Source: JBDKUD01 sp050943315 (GTDB lineage Bacteria; Bacillota; Syntrophomonadia; Syntrophomonadales; Syntrophomonadaceae). Taken from it: a stretch of DNA of 64,000 nt. The translations under genes were made by a program, and so were the position numbers. The notes beneath the pieces were generated by a model. That model had not been told where the DNA came from. It was given only the letters and a program-made list of their open reading frames with translations, and did no database searches. Shown here piece by piece: positions 9,175 through 18,285 of the stretch (position 1 is its first letter; the number at the start of each line of letters is the position of its first letter). The DNA lies in NCBI GenBank assembly GCA_050943315.1, contig JBMNOY010000004.1:1-64000 (forward strand). The letters are read 5' to 3'.

Positions 9175-9250
9175 ATTGGCTGGGTCAGTTTATAAGTTAG
9201 AAGTACCAATTCTGAAAAGCGGCTATACGGCCATGTTTATAGAAATGCTG

Positions 9251-9292
9251 TATCCATTTATGTGCGCTCTGTGTTAATCTGTGTTGAATTCC
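9251..9292. repeat. Dispersed CACAGATT-type repeat overlapping a gene end
   Basis: On the minus strand this reads gaattcaacacagattaac followed by acagagcgcacataaatgg. The first part matches the copy at 59353-59376 closely and the copy near 6248 more loosely. It covers the last codons and the stop of the minus-strand CNNM/CorC-type gene. Confidence 0.65.
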
Positions 9293-10610
9293 GATTTGAC
9301 TTAGGTTGAACTTTAAGACGATCGATACGCATTCCTTTCATACGCATGACCACAAAGGTAAGGTTGTCCACTGTTATACTATCCCCTTCCACCGGACGCT
9401 TGCCCAGTTTGCCCAGAATGTATCCCGCCAGGGTACTGTATTGCTCATCTTCATCATCTAAACGCAGGCCAAAATGACGGGCAGCATCATCAATGAACAT
9501 ACGCCCGCTCACCAGTGCAGAGCCATCATCTTGCACTATAAGTTCGGGTTCCTCCTGGTCAAATTCATCCTGGATTTCTCCCACCAGTTCTTCCAGGATA
9601 TTATCCATAGTAACAATACCCAGGGTTCCGCCGTATTCGTCAATGACCATAGCCAGGTGCTGATGTTCACACTGAAACTGTTGCAACAGCCTATCAAGAG
9701 GCATACCTTCGGGAACAAAAGCGACTTCTCTTTTTATATCGTCCAGGCTTTTGTCGCTGCCCTGTAAATATAATAAATCTTTAATGTGGATTAATCCGAC
9801 CACCCGGTCAAGGCTGCCGTCACATAAGGGATACCGGGTATGCATGGTTTGTTCCACTTTAGCCAGGATACTATCCAGATTCTCCCTCCGGTCCAAAAAG
9901 ATTACCTCCGGGCGGGGGACCATGATTTCTTCAGCTACCCGTTTCTCAAAACTAAATACATTTTGCAGGAGCTCCTGCTCACTTTTATTTATTTGGCCTC
10001 CTTCATAACTTTCCAATATCAACATACGCAATTCTTCCTCAGAATGGGTTACATCGGCTTCCCTGGCGGGCTCAATACCAAATAGGGAAATAAACTTACT
10101 CGCAGTACCATTGAGAGCAATAACACCGGGGTAAAAGAGGTAGTAAAACGCACGCATGGGTTTGGCCAGCCCCAGGGCCAGAGATTCAGCTTTTTGAATA
10201 GCCAATGATTTGGGCACCAGCTCTCCTAATACCACGTGCAGGAAGGTAATAAAGGCAAAGGCTATTAGAAAGGATAGGGAATGCAAGAGAGCCGGCGAAT
10301 TTATCCCCCAGCTTTTAAATAAGGGAATCAGTAAGGTGGCAACGGCCGGTTCACCCAACCATCCCAACCCCAGACTGGCCAGGGTAATGCCCAGCTGGCT
10401 TACTGACAGGTAAGCATCGAGATTATCCAGGCATTCCTGAACCAGCCGGGCCCGGTTATTTCCATCAGCAGCTAACTGGGCCATGCGGGTAGGCCTTACT
10501 TTTACAAAAGAAAACTCCGCAGCAACGAACAACCCGTTTAAAACTACTAAAAGTAATGCCAGCAAAAGCTTGATAAAGCTGTACACACCTGAAACCGATA
10601 TGGCTTCCAC
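9258..10610 (-). CDS. CNNM/CorC-type transporter-associated protein (DUF21-CBS-CorC_HlyC)
   Basis: This 450-residue membrane protein belongs to the HlyC/CorC or CNNM group, linked to Mg2+ or other divalent-cation export; older databases call it hemolysin-related. A DUF21/CNNM membrane domain occupies about residues 1-195, with segments such as LLLALLLVVLNGLFVAAEF and the motif ASLGLGWLGEPAVA. A CBS pair follows at about 210-335, with EEIMVPRPEVIFLDRR and DEYGGTLGIVTMDNILEELVG. The CorC_HlyC domain spans about 350-435. The final residues STQINTERT and the stop are encoded by a dispersed intergenic repeat, so the tail is probably an acquired addition. It is monocistronic and converges with the his operon. 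Confidence 0.9.
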   Translation of the reverse strand: MEAISVSGVYSFIKLLLALLLVVLNGLFVAAEFSFVKVRPTRMAQLAADGNNRARLVQECLDNLDAYLSVSQLGITLASLGLGWLGEPAVATLLIPLFKSWGINSPALLHSLSFLIAFAFITFLHVVLGELVPKSLAIQKAESLALGLAKPMRAFYYLFYPGVIALNGTASKFISLFGIEPAREADVTHSEEELRMLILESYEGGQINKSEQELLQNVFSFEKRVAEEIMVPRPEVIFLDRRENLDSILAKVEQTMHTRYPLCDGSLDRVVGLIHIKDLLYLQGSDKSLDDIKREVAFVPEGMPLDRLLQQFQCEHQHLAMVIDEYGGTLGIVTMDNILEELVGEIQDEFDQEEPELIVQDDGSALVSGRMFIDDAARHFGLRLDDEDEQYSTLAGYILGKLGKRPVEGDSITVDNLTFVVMRMKGMRIDRLKVQPKSNRNSTQINTERT

Positions 10611-10667
10611 GCACTACACCCCTCATAATAGTGTGCCCATTATGTAAGGGGCTAAATAGATTTTTCT

Positions 10668-12659
10668 TTATTTGAGAGACAGTACCTTAAGCTCAGTAAG
10701 GTCAGATAGTCTATTGGCTTTAATTTTAGCGTTAGACACAGTATAAAGAGTGTCATTGATGTAAATGATGCGGGATATATTTTTGTCGCTTGAATACCAG
10801 TAATCTCCGGCCCGGGCATAGTCATCGGCATCCAGGTGGGTAATCGCTCCCTTAAAAGTTAGTCCCTGGCTTAAATCGACATTATAAATATAAGCCCCCT
10901 GGAAGGCGAAACTGCCGAATTGGGGAACCTGGCTGCCGGCGGTATTTTTATTATTTATTTTCATAACCGTAACCGGGAAGGCCAGCAGGTTATGATTAGG
11001 AGCAAATAATAATGCCCTGGGATTGGATAATAGTTCCGAATCAGTCCCCCGGTCACCAATAACTGCTTTGGATAGTTCTACCGGATTATTAACATCGGTT
11101 ACATCAAAAATCGCTATTTTCATACCCATGTAAAAAGCCTGACTGCTGCCGTCCCAGTCTTTCATTTCCACCGTATCTTTGCCGAATCCGATTATATGGG
11201 TTTCATCATAAGGATGCAGGTAGTTGCTATAACCCGGAATTTTAAGTTTCCCTATTACTTTAGGACTGGCTGGATCTTTCAAATCTATTACAAATAAAGG
11301 ATCAACATTCCTAAAGGTAACCAGATAAGCCCGATCACCCATAAATCGGGTGGAGTATATTTTCTCACCAGGTGCAAGGCCTTCTAAACGTCCGGCTATA
11401 TTCATGCTGCCGTCCAGCAGATACAGGTTGTTCTGAGAGGTTTGTTCATCACTGCGCCACATCTCACCGCTAGTGGTGGCCGCCCTAAGATATCCTTTAT
11501 GTTCATCCAGGGAATATTGATTAAGGATGGTACCCGGCACTTCCCCCTTGCCATTATATTTTATATTTCCATTATCCAAACCAAATCTGTAAATTTGGGT
11601 GGTAAGGGTAGGCGGCAAGTAAGGTTGAATATTTCCTTCGGCGGCAGGGGATTGGCGATATTGAGATTTAGTTACGGCTACATACAGATTTTGGGCTGAT
11701 GCATAAATATGCTCCCCTGAGCCCAGATAAGTCTGAACATCGGCCGGGGTCGAGGTGTTGTCGAGTTTGATACCGGCTATGGTCAAGTAGTTGGGTGTTA
11801 TGTCACCGGGAAAATAGCGAATCGCTGCATAATCTATGGAACGAAAAGAGCCGGCTTGGGCACTGTCGCGGTAACGAGGAGTCGTCTCCGTTCCATTTTC
11901 AAGGCAATAATAATCAATATACCGGTTTGCCACCAGATAAAGAGAAGCCCCGATTTTACGCGAGGATACATAGGAACCTTCTATTTCTACTTCCCGCAGC
12001 ATTTTTATATCATTCTTATTTTTAATAGTGTAGATCTTAGCCACCGTAGTGTTTAAGCTGCGGTAAGGCGGACAGGCGATAGATTGGCTGGATTTGTCCT
12101 GAGGCTCCCAGCGGTTGGCATAACGACTGCCGATAACTACGAGATGTGTTGAGTCCAGGTAGAGTTCCGCGGGATAAAAATTTTGGTCTTCAAATTGAAC
12201 CGTATTTACTACCCGCATTTCCGTTGCCGGGTAGGCCTGGGTGATTATTATACGCTGATTGCTTACCTGATAGATATAAGTACCATCATTTTTTACTAAA
12301 TCAGCTTCATCTACTCCAGCAACCTGGATATTGGTAGAAGAGTATTGTGGTGAGGCAGAAGGGGATGGTGGAGCAGCTGCTCCGGCTCCTGCGGCATCTG
12401 TCTGTAGATTTTGCCGGGATTTTGATTCAAACATCACGGTGCCGCCCATCCGGTACTTATAGTTGTTTTCGGCAGTTTGCAGCAGTTTTTTAAGGCTATC
12501 AAGGGTACCAACCACAGGTAATGGGTTTACCGCATTACTGCTGCCGGTACTGGCAACAGCACAACCTTCCGGTGCCGTAACTGGACAGGTTATAGTTGAC
12601 AGGGACAGTATAAGTAATATTAAGGTGATAATTAGGGGGGATTTTTTCTTAAGCCTCAT
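10668..12659 (-). CDS. Secreted beta-propeller domain protein
   Basis: This 663-residue protein matches the family of secreted proteins with a C-terminal beta-propeller distantly related to WD40. It has an N-terminal signal segment (KKKSPLIITLILLILSLST), a short low-complexity Ala/Pro/Ser linker (AGAGAAAPPSPSASPQYSS), then the family hallmark NIQVAGVDEADLVKNDGTYIY. Repeated beta blades follow, including LHPYDETHIIGFGKD and LLFAPNHNLLAFPV. The start at 12659 follows GAGGAGGAAT; an upstream ATG at 12692 lacks a ribosome site. The Cys after the signal (TITC) does not make a good lipobox. Function and ligand are unknown. It is divergent from the L,D-transpeptidase. Confidence 0.85.
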   Translation of the reverse strand: MRLKKKSPLIITLILLILSLSTITCPVTAPEGCAVASTGSSNAVNPLPVVGTLDSLKKLLQTAENNYKYRMGGTVMFESKSRQNLQTDAAGAGAAAPPSPSASPQYSSTNIQVAGVDEADLVKNDGTYIYQVSNQRIIITQAYPATEMRVVNTVQFEDQNFYPAELYLDSTHLVVIGSRYANRWEPQDKSSQSIACPPYRSLNTTVAKIYTIKNKNDIKMLREVEIEGSYVSSRKIGASLYLVANRYIDYYCLENGTETTPRYRDSAQAGSFRSIDYAAIRYFPGDITPNYLTIAGIKLDNTSTPADVQTYLGSGEHIYASAQNLYVAVTKSQYRQSPAAEGNIQPYLPPTLTTQIYRFGLDNGNIKYNGKGEVPGTILNQYSLDEHKGYLRAATTSGEMWRSDEQTSQNNLYLLDGSMNIAGRLEGLAPGEKIYSTRFMGDRAYLVTFRNVDPLFVIDLKDPASPKVIGKLKIPGYSNYLHPYDETHIIGFGKDTVEMKDWDGSSQAFYMGMKIAIFDVTDVNNPVELSKAVIGDRGTDSELLSNPRALLFAPNHNLLAFPVTVMKINNKNTAGSQVPQFGSFAFQGAYIYNVDLSQGLTFKGAITHLDADDYARAGDYWYSSDKNISRIIYINDTLYTVSNAKIKANRLSDLTELKVLSLK

Positions 12660-12819
12660 AAATATTCCTCCTCTGTTTGTTCTACATATCATTACGATTA
12701 AGGAGAAATTTTCTTGCAGTATCGCCCTATGCTTTTATAGTACATGATTAATGGTGATGGGAACCCTTTGTCAACATATTTAATAATATGGTAACAAAAA
12801 CAGGCAAAGGGGTTTAGAT

Positions 12820-13635
12820 ATGACTTATGCCAGCCGATTTTTACGATTGGTTGATCCACCCATGCAGGGGCCAGATGTTTTAGCCGCCCAGAACCTGCTC
12901 AAACAAGCAGGATATAATCCCGGTTCCCTGGACGGGGTATTTGATGCGCAAATGCAGCAGGCGGTAATGGCTTTTCAAGTAGCTCATGATTTAGCCGGTG
13001 ATGGAATAATCGGGCCAATGACCTGGGCAGCCTTACAGGGCAATCCTTCCGGGCCAATTACCATCTGTATTGACACCGGGCAAAGGATACTATCATTCTG
13101 TTCACCTGGCTTTAAGAAAATATACCGGGTAGCAGTGGGCAAAAAGTCAACACCATCCCCACTGGGTGATTGGGTAATAACCCAAAAAGCAGTTGATCCC
13201 GGCGGACCTTTTGGGGTAAGGTGGATGCGGCTCAGTGTTCCCTGGGGTGGCTATGGTATTCACGGAACTAACAATCCTTCTTCCATAGGCAAGGCTGCCA
13301 GCCACGGATGTATCAGGATGTATAATAAGGATGTTATTGAATTATATGATATGGTCCCACTGGGTACACCGGTAAGTATCATCAATAAATCATATACGGG
13401 CCGTATTCTGCGTCGCGGCAACAGGGGAAGCGATGTCAGAAGAGTACAAAATACTCTGAGGCAACTAGGCTATTACAAATATAAAGCAGATGGTTATTAC
13501 GGGCCTAAAACCCGTCAGGCGGTTATTAATTTTCAAACTAATCAGGGACTTTGTGTGGATGGTGTGGTTGGAGCCAAGACCTATGACGCCCTGCAGGCTG
13601 CCCGTGACATAGCCGCTAACAACCAGGAACCCTAA
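12820..13635 (+). CDS. L,D-transpeptidase (YkuD) with two peptidoglycan-binding domains
   Basis: This 271-residue protein is predicted to cross-link or modify peptidoglycan using a catalytic Cys. Order of domains: PG_binding_1 (about 17-70, AAQNLLKQAGYNPGSLDG), YkuD (about 78-185) with the catalytic signature HGTNN...SHGCIRM, and a second PG_binding_1 (about 200-260, VQNTLRQLGYYKYKADGYYG). No signal peptide or membrane segment is visible, which is odd for a wall enzyme. It resembles Bacillus YkuD-type spore or coat-associated enzymes that also lack one. AAAGGGG precedes the ATG. Confidence 0.9.
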   Translation: MTYASRFLRLVDPPMQGPDVLAAQNLLKQAGYNPGSLDGVFDAQMQQAVMAFQVAHDLAGDGIIGPMTWAALQGNPSGPITICIDTGQRILSFCSPGFKKIYRVAVGKKSTPSPLGDWVITQKAVDPGGPFGVRWMRLSVPWGGYGIHGTNNPSSIGKAASHGCIRMYNKDVIELYDMVPLGTPVSIINKSYTGRILRRGNRGSDVRRVQNTLRQLGYYKYKADGYYGPKTRQAVINFQTNQGLCVDGVVGAKTYDALQAARDIAANNQEP

Positions 13636-13655
13636 AAAGGCAGAAAAACAAATAA

Positions 13656-13674
13656 AAGGAGGCAATCCTCCTTG
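13656..13674 (-). terminator. Terminator downstream of tRNA-Leu (minus strand)
   Basis: On the minus strand aaggagg / cctcctt forms a 7-bp stem followed by ttatttgttttt. It lies 11 nt past the tRNA-Leu 3' end, and it may also act for the convergent L,D-transpeptidase transcript. Confidence 0.65.
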
Positions 13675-13684
13675 GTAAACATTA

Positions 13685-13769
13685 TGGTGCGGGCGAGAGG
13701 ACTCGAACCTCCACGGAATTACCCGCCAGATCCTAAGTCTGGTGCGTCTGCCAGTTCCGCCACGCCCGC
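13685..13769 (-). tRNA. tRNA-Leu (anticodon TAG)
   Basis: The 85-nt class II tRNA has the acceptor gcgggcg / cgcccgc, an anticodon loop with TAG (acttaggat), a variable arm and the T-loop ggttcgagtcc. CCA is encoded. Confidence 0.95.
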
Positions 13770-14095
13770 ATTTATAAAAGGCACATTAAATATTATACAT
13801 TTATGTTACCATTATTTCAACCATAATAAACTATTGGAAATGCAATAAGCCTGCCGGAGATGGCAATAATAAAAAATGTATTTATTAAAAATAGAACGTA
13901 TATTTGCCAATGAGATAGCAATGCTTAGCCTGCTCGTGAACCAACACTTGATAAACACGTTGCAGAGTGGGAGGCAAAGAAATAGCTCTTTAAATATTTA
14001 TTTAAAAATTTTCATTTATGCCTTGTAATTGGCTGATTAACAGTTACGCAGGCGGAAATAATACTAAATGAAGAACCTATAAAGGGGGAAAAAGC
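13770..14095. other. Intergenic region with no recognised gene
   Basis: These 326 bp are AT-rich and hold no ORF with a convincing ribosome site. They probably contain the tRNA-Leu promoter (minus strand) and the promoter of the small ORF at 14096, but I could not assign clear -35/-10 pairs. Confidence 0.4.
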
Positions 14096-14224
14096 TTGAA
14101 AAAGAAACTAAAGGACTTAGACGATTTAGAGAAAAGGGACGGCCTGCATACCCAGAAAAATGCCAACAAGCAAGGGGAAACACAGAAGAAACTGGATGAC
14201 TGGGATCTTGACTTTATTCCCTAG
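14096..14224 (+). CDS. Small hydrophilic protein, 42 residues, unknown
   Basis: A TTG start is preceded by AAAGGGGGAA at a good distance, and the frame reads KKKLKDLDDLEKRDGLHTQK and ends in KKLDDWDLDFIP. The peptide is highly charged, with a Lys-rich start and an acidic aromatic tail. No membrane segment or known motif is seen. An intrinsic terminator 30 nt after the stop makes a self-contained transcription unit and supports it as real. I do not recognise the family. Confidence 0.6.
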   Translation: MKKKLKDLDDLEKRDGLHTQKNANKQGETQKKLDDWDLDFIP

Positions 14225-14253
14225 ATAAATCAAATAATATATTTATCAATGAA

Positions 14254-14285
14254 CCTGCCGGCTATTATAAACGGCAGGTATTTTT
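14254..14285 (+). terminator. Intrinsic terminator after the 42-residue ORF
   Basis: The stem cctgccg / cggcagg with an 11-nt loop is followed by tattttta. Confidence 0.8.
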
Positions 14286-14368
14286 ATGTGTTGATTTTAA
14301 ATAAAGGTAAACTTTGGTTATATGTCGAAGAAAAAATATTAAATAAAAAAATTTGGGGGGGGTTAAAT

Positions 14369-15226
14369 ATGACAACGGTTGCAATTGTAGGAGCAGGTCA
14401 GGGCGGATCATCAATTTTAAAGGCCTTTAAAGGGATTGACGGTGTTAGCATTATGGGTATATGTGATGTTAATCCAAATGCCCCGGGGATCCTGCTGGCC
14501 AGGGAAAACGGTATTCCTACATATAGCGATCTCAACAACATTTTCAGTCTGGCTTCCCTGGATGTAATCATCGAAGCTACCGGGAACAGTAAGGTCCAGG
14601 AAATAATCGCCAATAATAAGCATCCCGAAACCCGGGTGGTCGATTCGGAAGGTGCCAATCTGATGATGATGCTGGTAAATTCACGAGAAGATATGATTCG
14701 AATATTGCACCAGGAAGCGGAAAATCTAGCTCGAATGTCGGCAGAACTATCTGAAACTATGAATCAGGTAAGTCAAGTGGTAGAAGAGGTAGCTTCCTAC
14801 GCTAACCAGATTGCGGCCCAGGGAGCAGGTCTGATGGATTCAGCTCAGGAAGCAGTTGCCCACTTAGGAGAAACAGGTGAGGTGCTGGACTTTATAAATA
14901 ATATTGCGAAACAGACCAAGTTATTAGGATTAAATGCAGCTATTGAAGCCGCCCGCAGTGGGGAACATGGGAGAGGTTTTGCGGTAGTTGCGGATGAGGT
15001 GCGCAAGCTTGCGGAAAACAGTACCTTGTCAGTAAATAACATTTCCAAGATACTAAGTGACATAGAAAAGTCAGTTCAGGTTATAACCAACGGGGTAAAC
15101 CAATCCGGACAAGCAGTGCAAAAACAAGCCAATTTAACGGAGGAAGCCCTGGCTAGTGTTCAGCACCTGCAGGCTATGTCCCAGGAATTATCAGGATTGG
15201 CACAACACTTGACTAGCCTGGGTTAA
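14369..15226 (+). CDS. Soluble MCP-like signalling protein fused to a dinucleotide-binding Rossmann domain
   Basis: The 285-residue protein has two parts. Residues 1 to about 110 form a Rossmann fold as in homoserine or dihydrodipicolinate dehydrogenases: [14 protein letters not shown] gives the GxGxxG-type loop, Asp33 (ICDVN) at the end of strand 2 favours NAD over NADP, and DVIIEATGN is typical of the family. Residues about 120-285 form a methyl-accepting chemotaxis signalling hairpin with the tip [18 protein letters not shown] followed by [17 protein letters not shown]. There is no membrane segment. The ATG at 14369 follows a G-run ribosome site; the longer frame from 14249 starts inside a terminator. 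I infer a cytoplasmic redox or NAD-state input to a CheA array. It ends 4 nt from a convergent histidine kinase gene. Confidence 0.85.
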   Translation: MTTVAIVGAGQGGSSILKAFKGIDGVSIMGICDVNPNAPGILLARENGIPTYSDLNNIFSLASLDVIIEATGNSKVQEIIANNKHPETRVVDSEGANLMMMLVNSREDMIRILHQEAENLARMSAELSETMNQVSQVVEEVASYANQIAAQGAGLMDSAQEAVAHLGETGEVLDFINNIAKQTKLLGLNAAIEAARSGEHGRGFAVVADEVRKLAENSTLSVNNISKILSDIEKSVQVITNGVNQSGQAVQKQANLTEEALASVQHLQAMSQELSGLAQHLTSLG

Positions 15227-15230
15227 TAAG

Positions 15231-17417
15231 CTAATCCTGAGCACTTTCAAATAGTACCTTAAAAGTACAACCACCCGGCCCGGTATCCAGGTCGATAATG
15301 GCACGATGTCTAGCGGCAATGCTGTAACAAACAGCCAGTCCCAGACCAGTGCCATTTTCTTTAGTGGTGACAAACGGTGTACCCAGCTGGTCAATTATTT
15401 CCGAACTTATTCCCGGTCCCTGGTCTTTTATGGCCAGAACCACCTTATCATCATCCATGTAAGTTTTTATTTCCAACTCTCCGCCTGGTTCCATGGCTTC
15501 TAAACCATTAAGGCTAAGATTAAGCAATAACTGTCGAATTTCATTTCCATCTATGGTAACTTGAGAAATATTCCCGGGACTCCAGATTACTTTCTTATCC
15601 GATTTCATGGCTTCGGCAGTAATCAGGGGACAGAAATTTTGCACCAGGGCATTAAGGTCCTGGGTACGTAAAAAAATGGTCTTATCCTGAGCCAATGATA
15701 AGAATTCGGTAACAATGGTGTTGGTGGCTTTTAGTTCTTCAAACATCAAGTCAAAATAGGATTGATACGGGGCCAAAGCTTTTTCTTTCCTGAGAATTTG
15801 CAAAAAACCCTGTACTGTGGTCAGTGGGTTTCTTATTTCGTGGCCTATACTGGCTGCAATTTCCCCCGATAAGCGCAACCGATCCAAACGGGCCATTTCT
15901 CTCTCCATTCTTTTGCGGTCGCTAATATCCCTGGCCCCTAAAACTATACCTACTTTTTGATTATTATCATCCCATAAGGGGCTGCCGGTTGCTTCCAGCC
16001 ATATCCATTGATCATTTGTGTTCCGAAGCCGAAAGGTTATTTTACTGTCGTCTTTAATCTGCAGCAGGTGGTGGTCAGCAGGATCCATGTACTCTGTCAG
16101 TGGCCTGTTCAGCATGGCATCAGGACTATAACCGAGTATTCTTTCACAAGAAGGACTTATATATTCAATAACTCCTTCCCGGTTAATCTGCAAAATGACA
16201 TCCTGCATATTACTGGTAATGCGGCGCAATTGGTTTTCACTGTTTTTCAGGGCAATTTCGGCCTGCTTTTTGGTGGTTATGTCCTGGACCTGAAACAGAA
16301 AACCTACTTTCGGCTGTTTTAGGGGGGTAATAAGAAAATCCAAATAACTCTTGTTATTTTGAGCAGGATTGTTTTGCTTAGTTGGAAAAAGGAATTCACC
16401 TTCGTAGCGAACAGACTCCCCATTACTAATGCGCTGCTTTATGTACCCGGGAAGGCCAGGGGTTTCAAACAGGTTTAATCCTACTATTTCATTAATTTGA
16501 TTAACACCAAATATATTAAGTGATGCCTGGTTAGCGTCTACTACTACGCCACCTGTATCCACCAGCATAATACCAATAGGTGATTGCGAAAAAATATTGC
16601 GGAATTTTTCTTCACTGACACTTAGGGCTTCTTCTGCCTTTTTCCGTTGTGTGATATCAACCGTTACCCCTACCAGACCAAGTAGTTCTCCGACGGCATC
16701 TTGTACGGTAGCTTGATTATAAATAACATCGTGCAGTGAACCATCAGCGAAAGGCAATACTCCGTCGTAACACTGAATCCCGGGATTTTGCAGGAGAATA
16801 TTATCCATTTTGGTATTAACTGCAGCCACATTAGCAGGAACCAGATCAGAATACCGCTTCCCAACAATATCTTCTTTGGGTACGCCCATACAGGTTTCAA
16901 AAGCGGTATTGCAACCCAGGTAAACCCCCCGGGGATCCTTGTAATAGACTGGACTGGGGATAGTATCAATTAAGTGCTGTAGAAAACGTACCTGTTCGCG
17001 AACTTCCGCCTCCGCACTCTTGATCGGGGTTATATCTACCATTAATAGCGCCAGTATATGGTCAGCCGCCAAAAAGGCGCTAACCTTGAGGAAAGTGCGT
17101 GATTTGCGCACATAATACAGAAAATTGGTCCTGGAACCTTTTATTAATACTTCCTGCAGCTGTTCAACTATCGTATGGTCAATATGGGGCAGAACCTCTC
17201 GAAGGGTTTTCCTGGTAAGAGAACTTCCGGTTATTCCTAGCAATTTTATACAAGCCGGGTTAGAAGCTATTAACCTGTAATCCAGGAGACTAGTCTGTTT
17301 ATCTGGTGAAACTTCAAACAATGTCAGGCTTTCACCAGATGCATCCATAAAATTAAGTAACATACTCAGCTCATCCTTAACCGTAGCTTTATCTGTTCCC
17401 AAGCCTGAATGTTGCAT
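15231..17417 (-). CDS. Multi-PAS sensor histidine kinase, cytoplasmic
   Basis: This 728-residue protein has a tandem of about four PAS/PAC domains (roughly 15-120, 145-265, 270-385 and 395-510), then HisKA and HATPase_c. The phospho-acceptor His is in IGHEIRNPLTTVQGFL. ATP-binding boxes are NLSLNGLEAM (N box), IKDQGPGIS (G1) and KENGTGLGLAVCYSIAARH (G2). No membrane segments are visible, so it should sense a cytoplasmic or diffusible signal. The kinase core resembles those of sporulation and KinB-like kinases. Start: the ATG at 17417 follows GTGGGGG, whereas the ATG at 17432 lacks a site. No response regulator is adjacent, so it is an orphan kinase. Confidence 0.9.
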   Translation of the reverse strand: MQHSGLGTDKATVKDELSMLLNFMDASGESLTLFEVSPDKQTSLLDYRLIASNPACIKLLGITGSSLTRKTLREVLPHIDHTIVEQLQEVLIKGSRTNFLYYVRKSRTFLKVSAFLAADHILALLMVDITPIKSAEAEVREQVRFLQHLIDTIPSPVYYKDPRGVYLGCNTAFETCMGVPKEDIVGKRYSDLVPANVAAVNTKMDNILLQNPGIQCYDGVLPFADGSLHDVIYNQATVQDAVGELLGLVGVTVDITQRKKAEEALSVSEEKFRNIFSQSPIGIMLVDTGGVVVDANQASLNIFGVNQINEIVGLNLFETPGLPGYIKQRISNGESVRYEGEFLFPTKQNNPAQNNKSYLDFLITPLKQPKVGFLFQVQDITTKKQAEIALKNSENQLRRITSNMQDVILQINREGVIEYISPSCERILGYSPDAMLNRPLTEYMDPADHHLLQIKDDSKITFRLRNTNDQWIWLEATGSPLWDDNNQKVGIVLGARDISDRKRMEREMARLDRLRLSGEIAASIGHEIRNPLTTVQGFLQILRKEKALAPYQSYFDLMFEELKATNTIVTEFLSLAQDKTIFLRTQDLNALVQNFCPLITAEAMKSDKKVIWSPGNISQVTIDGNEIRQLLLNLSLNGLEAMEPGGELEIKTYMDDDKVVLAIKDQGPGISSEIIDQLGTPFVTTKENGTGLGLAVCYSIAARHRAIIDLDTGPGGCTFKVLFESAQD

Positions 17418-17848
17418 AGCAAACCCCCACATAAAAACTGCTGTAAGACACTTATTTTAATTATAAACTTCATTATAAACAAGTTTACCGCAAAATGGTA
17501 GAACGTAGTATTAAGATTAAGCATTATCAACATAATCTATATCAAGAATATAACTCCTTAGCTTTATTATTTACTCCAAAGTTTTGTGATGCTGTTCGCT
17601 CTTACCTTAAGCTAGCTCCAGACCCGTGCCTCCCGGTGTCAGCGGGCTATACATGTATCCATAATAATATTATCGAATAATATGAAGAAGCTGTGAAATT
17701 AACCGGGTAATTATTTATAAAAATGTTAAACCAGTTAGAATATTTTTAGAATTTCCAGCATATAATAGTACATACTATAAAATTATTAAGATTTTTTTAA
17801 AACAGGGGTTGTGTTTTTTCGCTGCAGGTGATAAACTTCTAATCGTTG
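17418..17848. other. Intergenic region, no supported gene
   Basis: About 430 bp are AT-rich, with a GC-richer island near 17590-17655. A 61-codon frame at 17495-17680 has no ribosome site and no recognisable sequence, and I do not call it. The start side carries the leader of the histidine kinase on the minus strand; the other side leads into the tRNA promoter. Confidence 0.4.
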
Positions 17849-17878
17849 TTGAAATGTTCCCGTGAAAGATGATATAAT
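17849..17878 (+). promoter_or_regulatory. Promoter of the tRNA cluster
   Basis: TTGAAA (17849-17854), an 18-nt spacer and a perfect TATAAT (17873-17878) lie 12 nt before the first tRNA. This is a good housekeeping sigma match. Confidence 0.75.
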
Positions 17879-17889
17879 ACTTTTTGCGG

Positions 17890-17963
17890 GCGGGTGTAGC
17901 TCAATGGTAGAGCCCCAGCCTTCCAAGCTGGTCGCGAGGGTTCGATTCCCTTCACCCGCTCCA
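17890..17963 (+). tRNA. tRNA-Gly (anticodon TCC)
   Basis: The acceptor is gcgggtg / cacccgc, the anticodon loop cttccaa, with T-arm and encoded CCA (74 nt). First tRNA of a five-gene cluster. Confidence 0.95.
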
Positions 17964-17970
17964 TTTTTAT

Positions 17971-18047
17971 GTCCCTGTAGCTCAGCTGGACAGAGCAACG
18001 GCCTTCTAAGCCGTGGGTCGGGGGTTCGAATCCCTCCGGGGACGCCA
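17971..18047 (+). tRNA. tRNA-Arg (anticodon TCT)
   Basis: The acceptor is gtccctg / cggggac with a G-T pair, the anticodon loop cttctaa, T-loop ggttcgaatcc, and encoded CCA (77 nt). Confidence 0.95.
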
Positions 18048-18069
18048 TTTATTTAAAGTATTTGGTATG

Positions 18070-18146
18070 GTGGGTATAGCTCAGTTGGCTAGAGCACCAG
18101 ATTGTGGCTCTGGGGGTCGTGGGTTCGAGTCCCATTACCCACCCCA
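18070..18146 (+). tRNA. tRNA-His (anticodon GTG)
   Basis: The acceptor is gtgggta / tacccac with discriminator C, the anticodon loop attgtgg, and encoded CCA. The preceding G at 18069 would supply the His-specific G-1. Confidence 0.95.
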
Positions 18147-18198
18147 AATAATTATATCCTTGACATGAAGGCAATAATGAATGTATACTCTTTACCGT

Positions 18199-18273
18199 TG
18201 GGGTGTAGCCAAGCGGTAAGGCAACGGACTTTGACTCCGTCATTCGTTGGTTCGAATCCAGCCACCCCAGCCA
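18199..18273 (+). tRNA. tRNA-Gln (anticodon TTG)
   Basis: The acceptor is tggggtg / caccccA with the T-A first pair typical of tRNA-Gln, the anticodon loop ctttgac, and encoded CCA (75 nt). Confidence 0.95.
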
Positions 18274-18285
18274 ATAACTAAATAT

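Noticed and set aside
17495..17680. 61-codon plus-strand frame before the tRNA cluster
   Set aside because: No ribosome site, no recognisable sequence, and composition like its noncoding surroundings.
17786..18243. Minus-strand frames of 64-70 codons over the tRNA cluster
   Set aside because: They are antisense translations of tRNA genes (typical GNRTLATSLEG-like spurious peptides) and have no ribosome sites.
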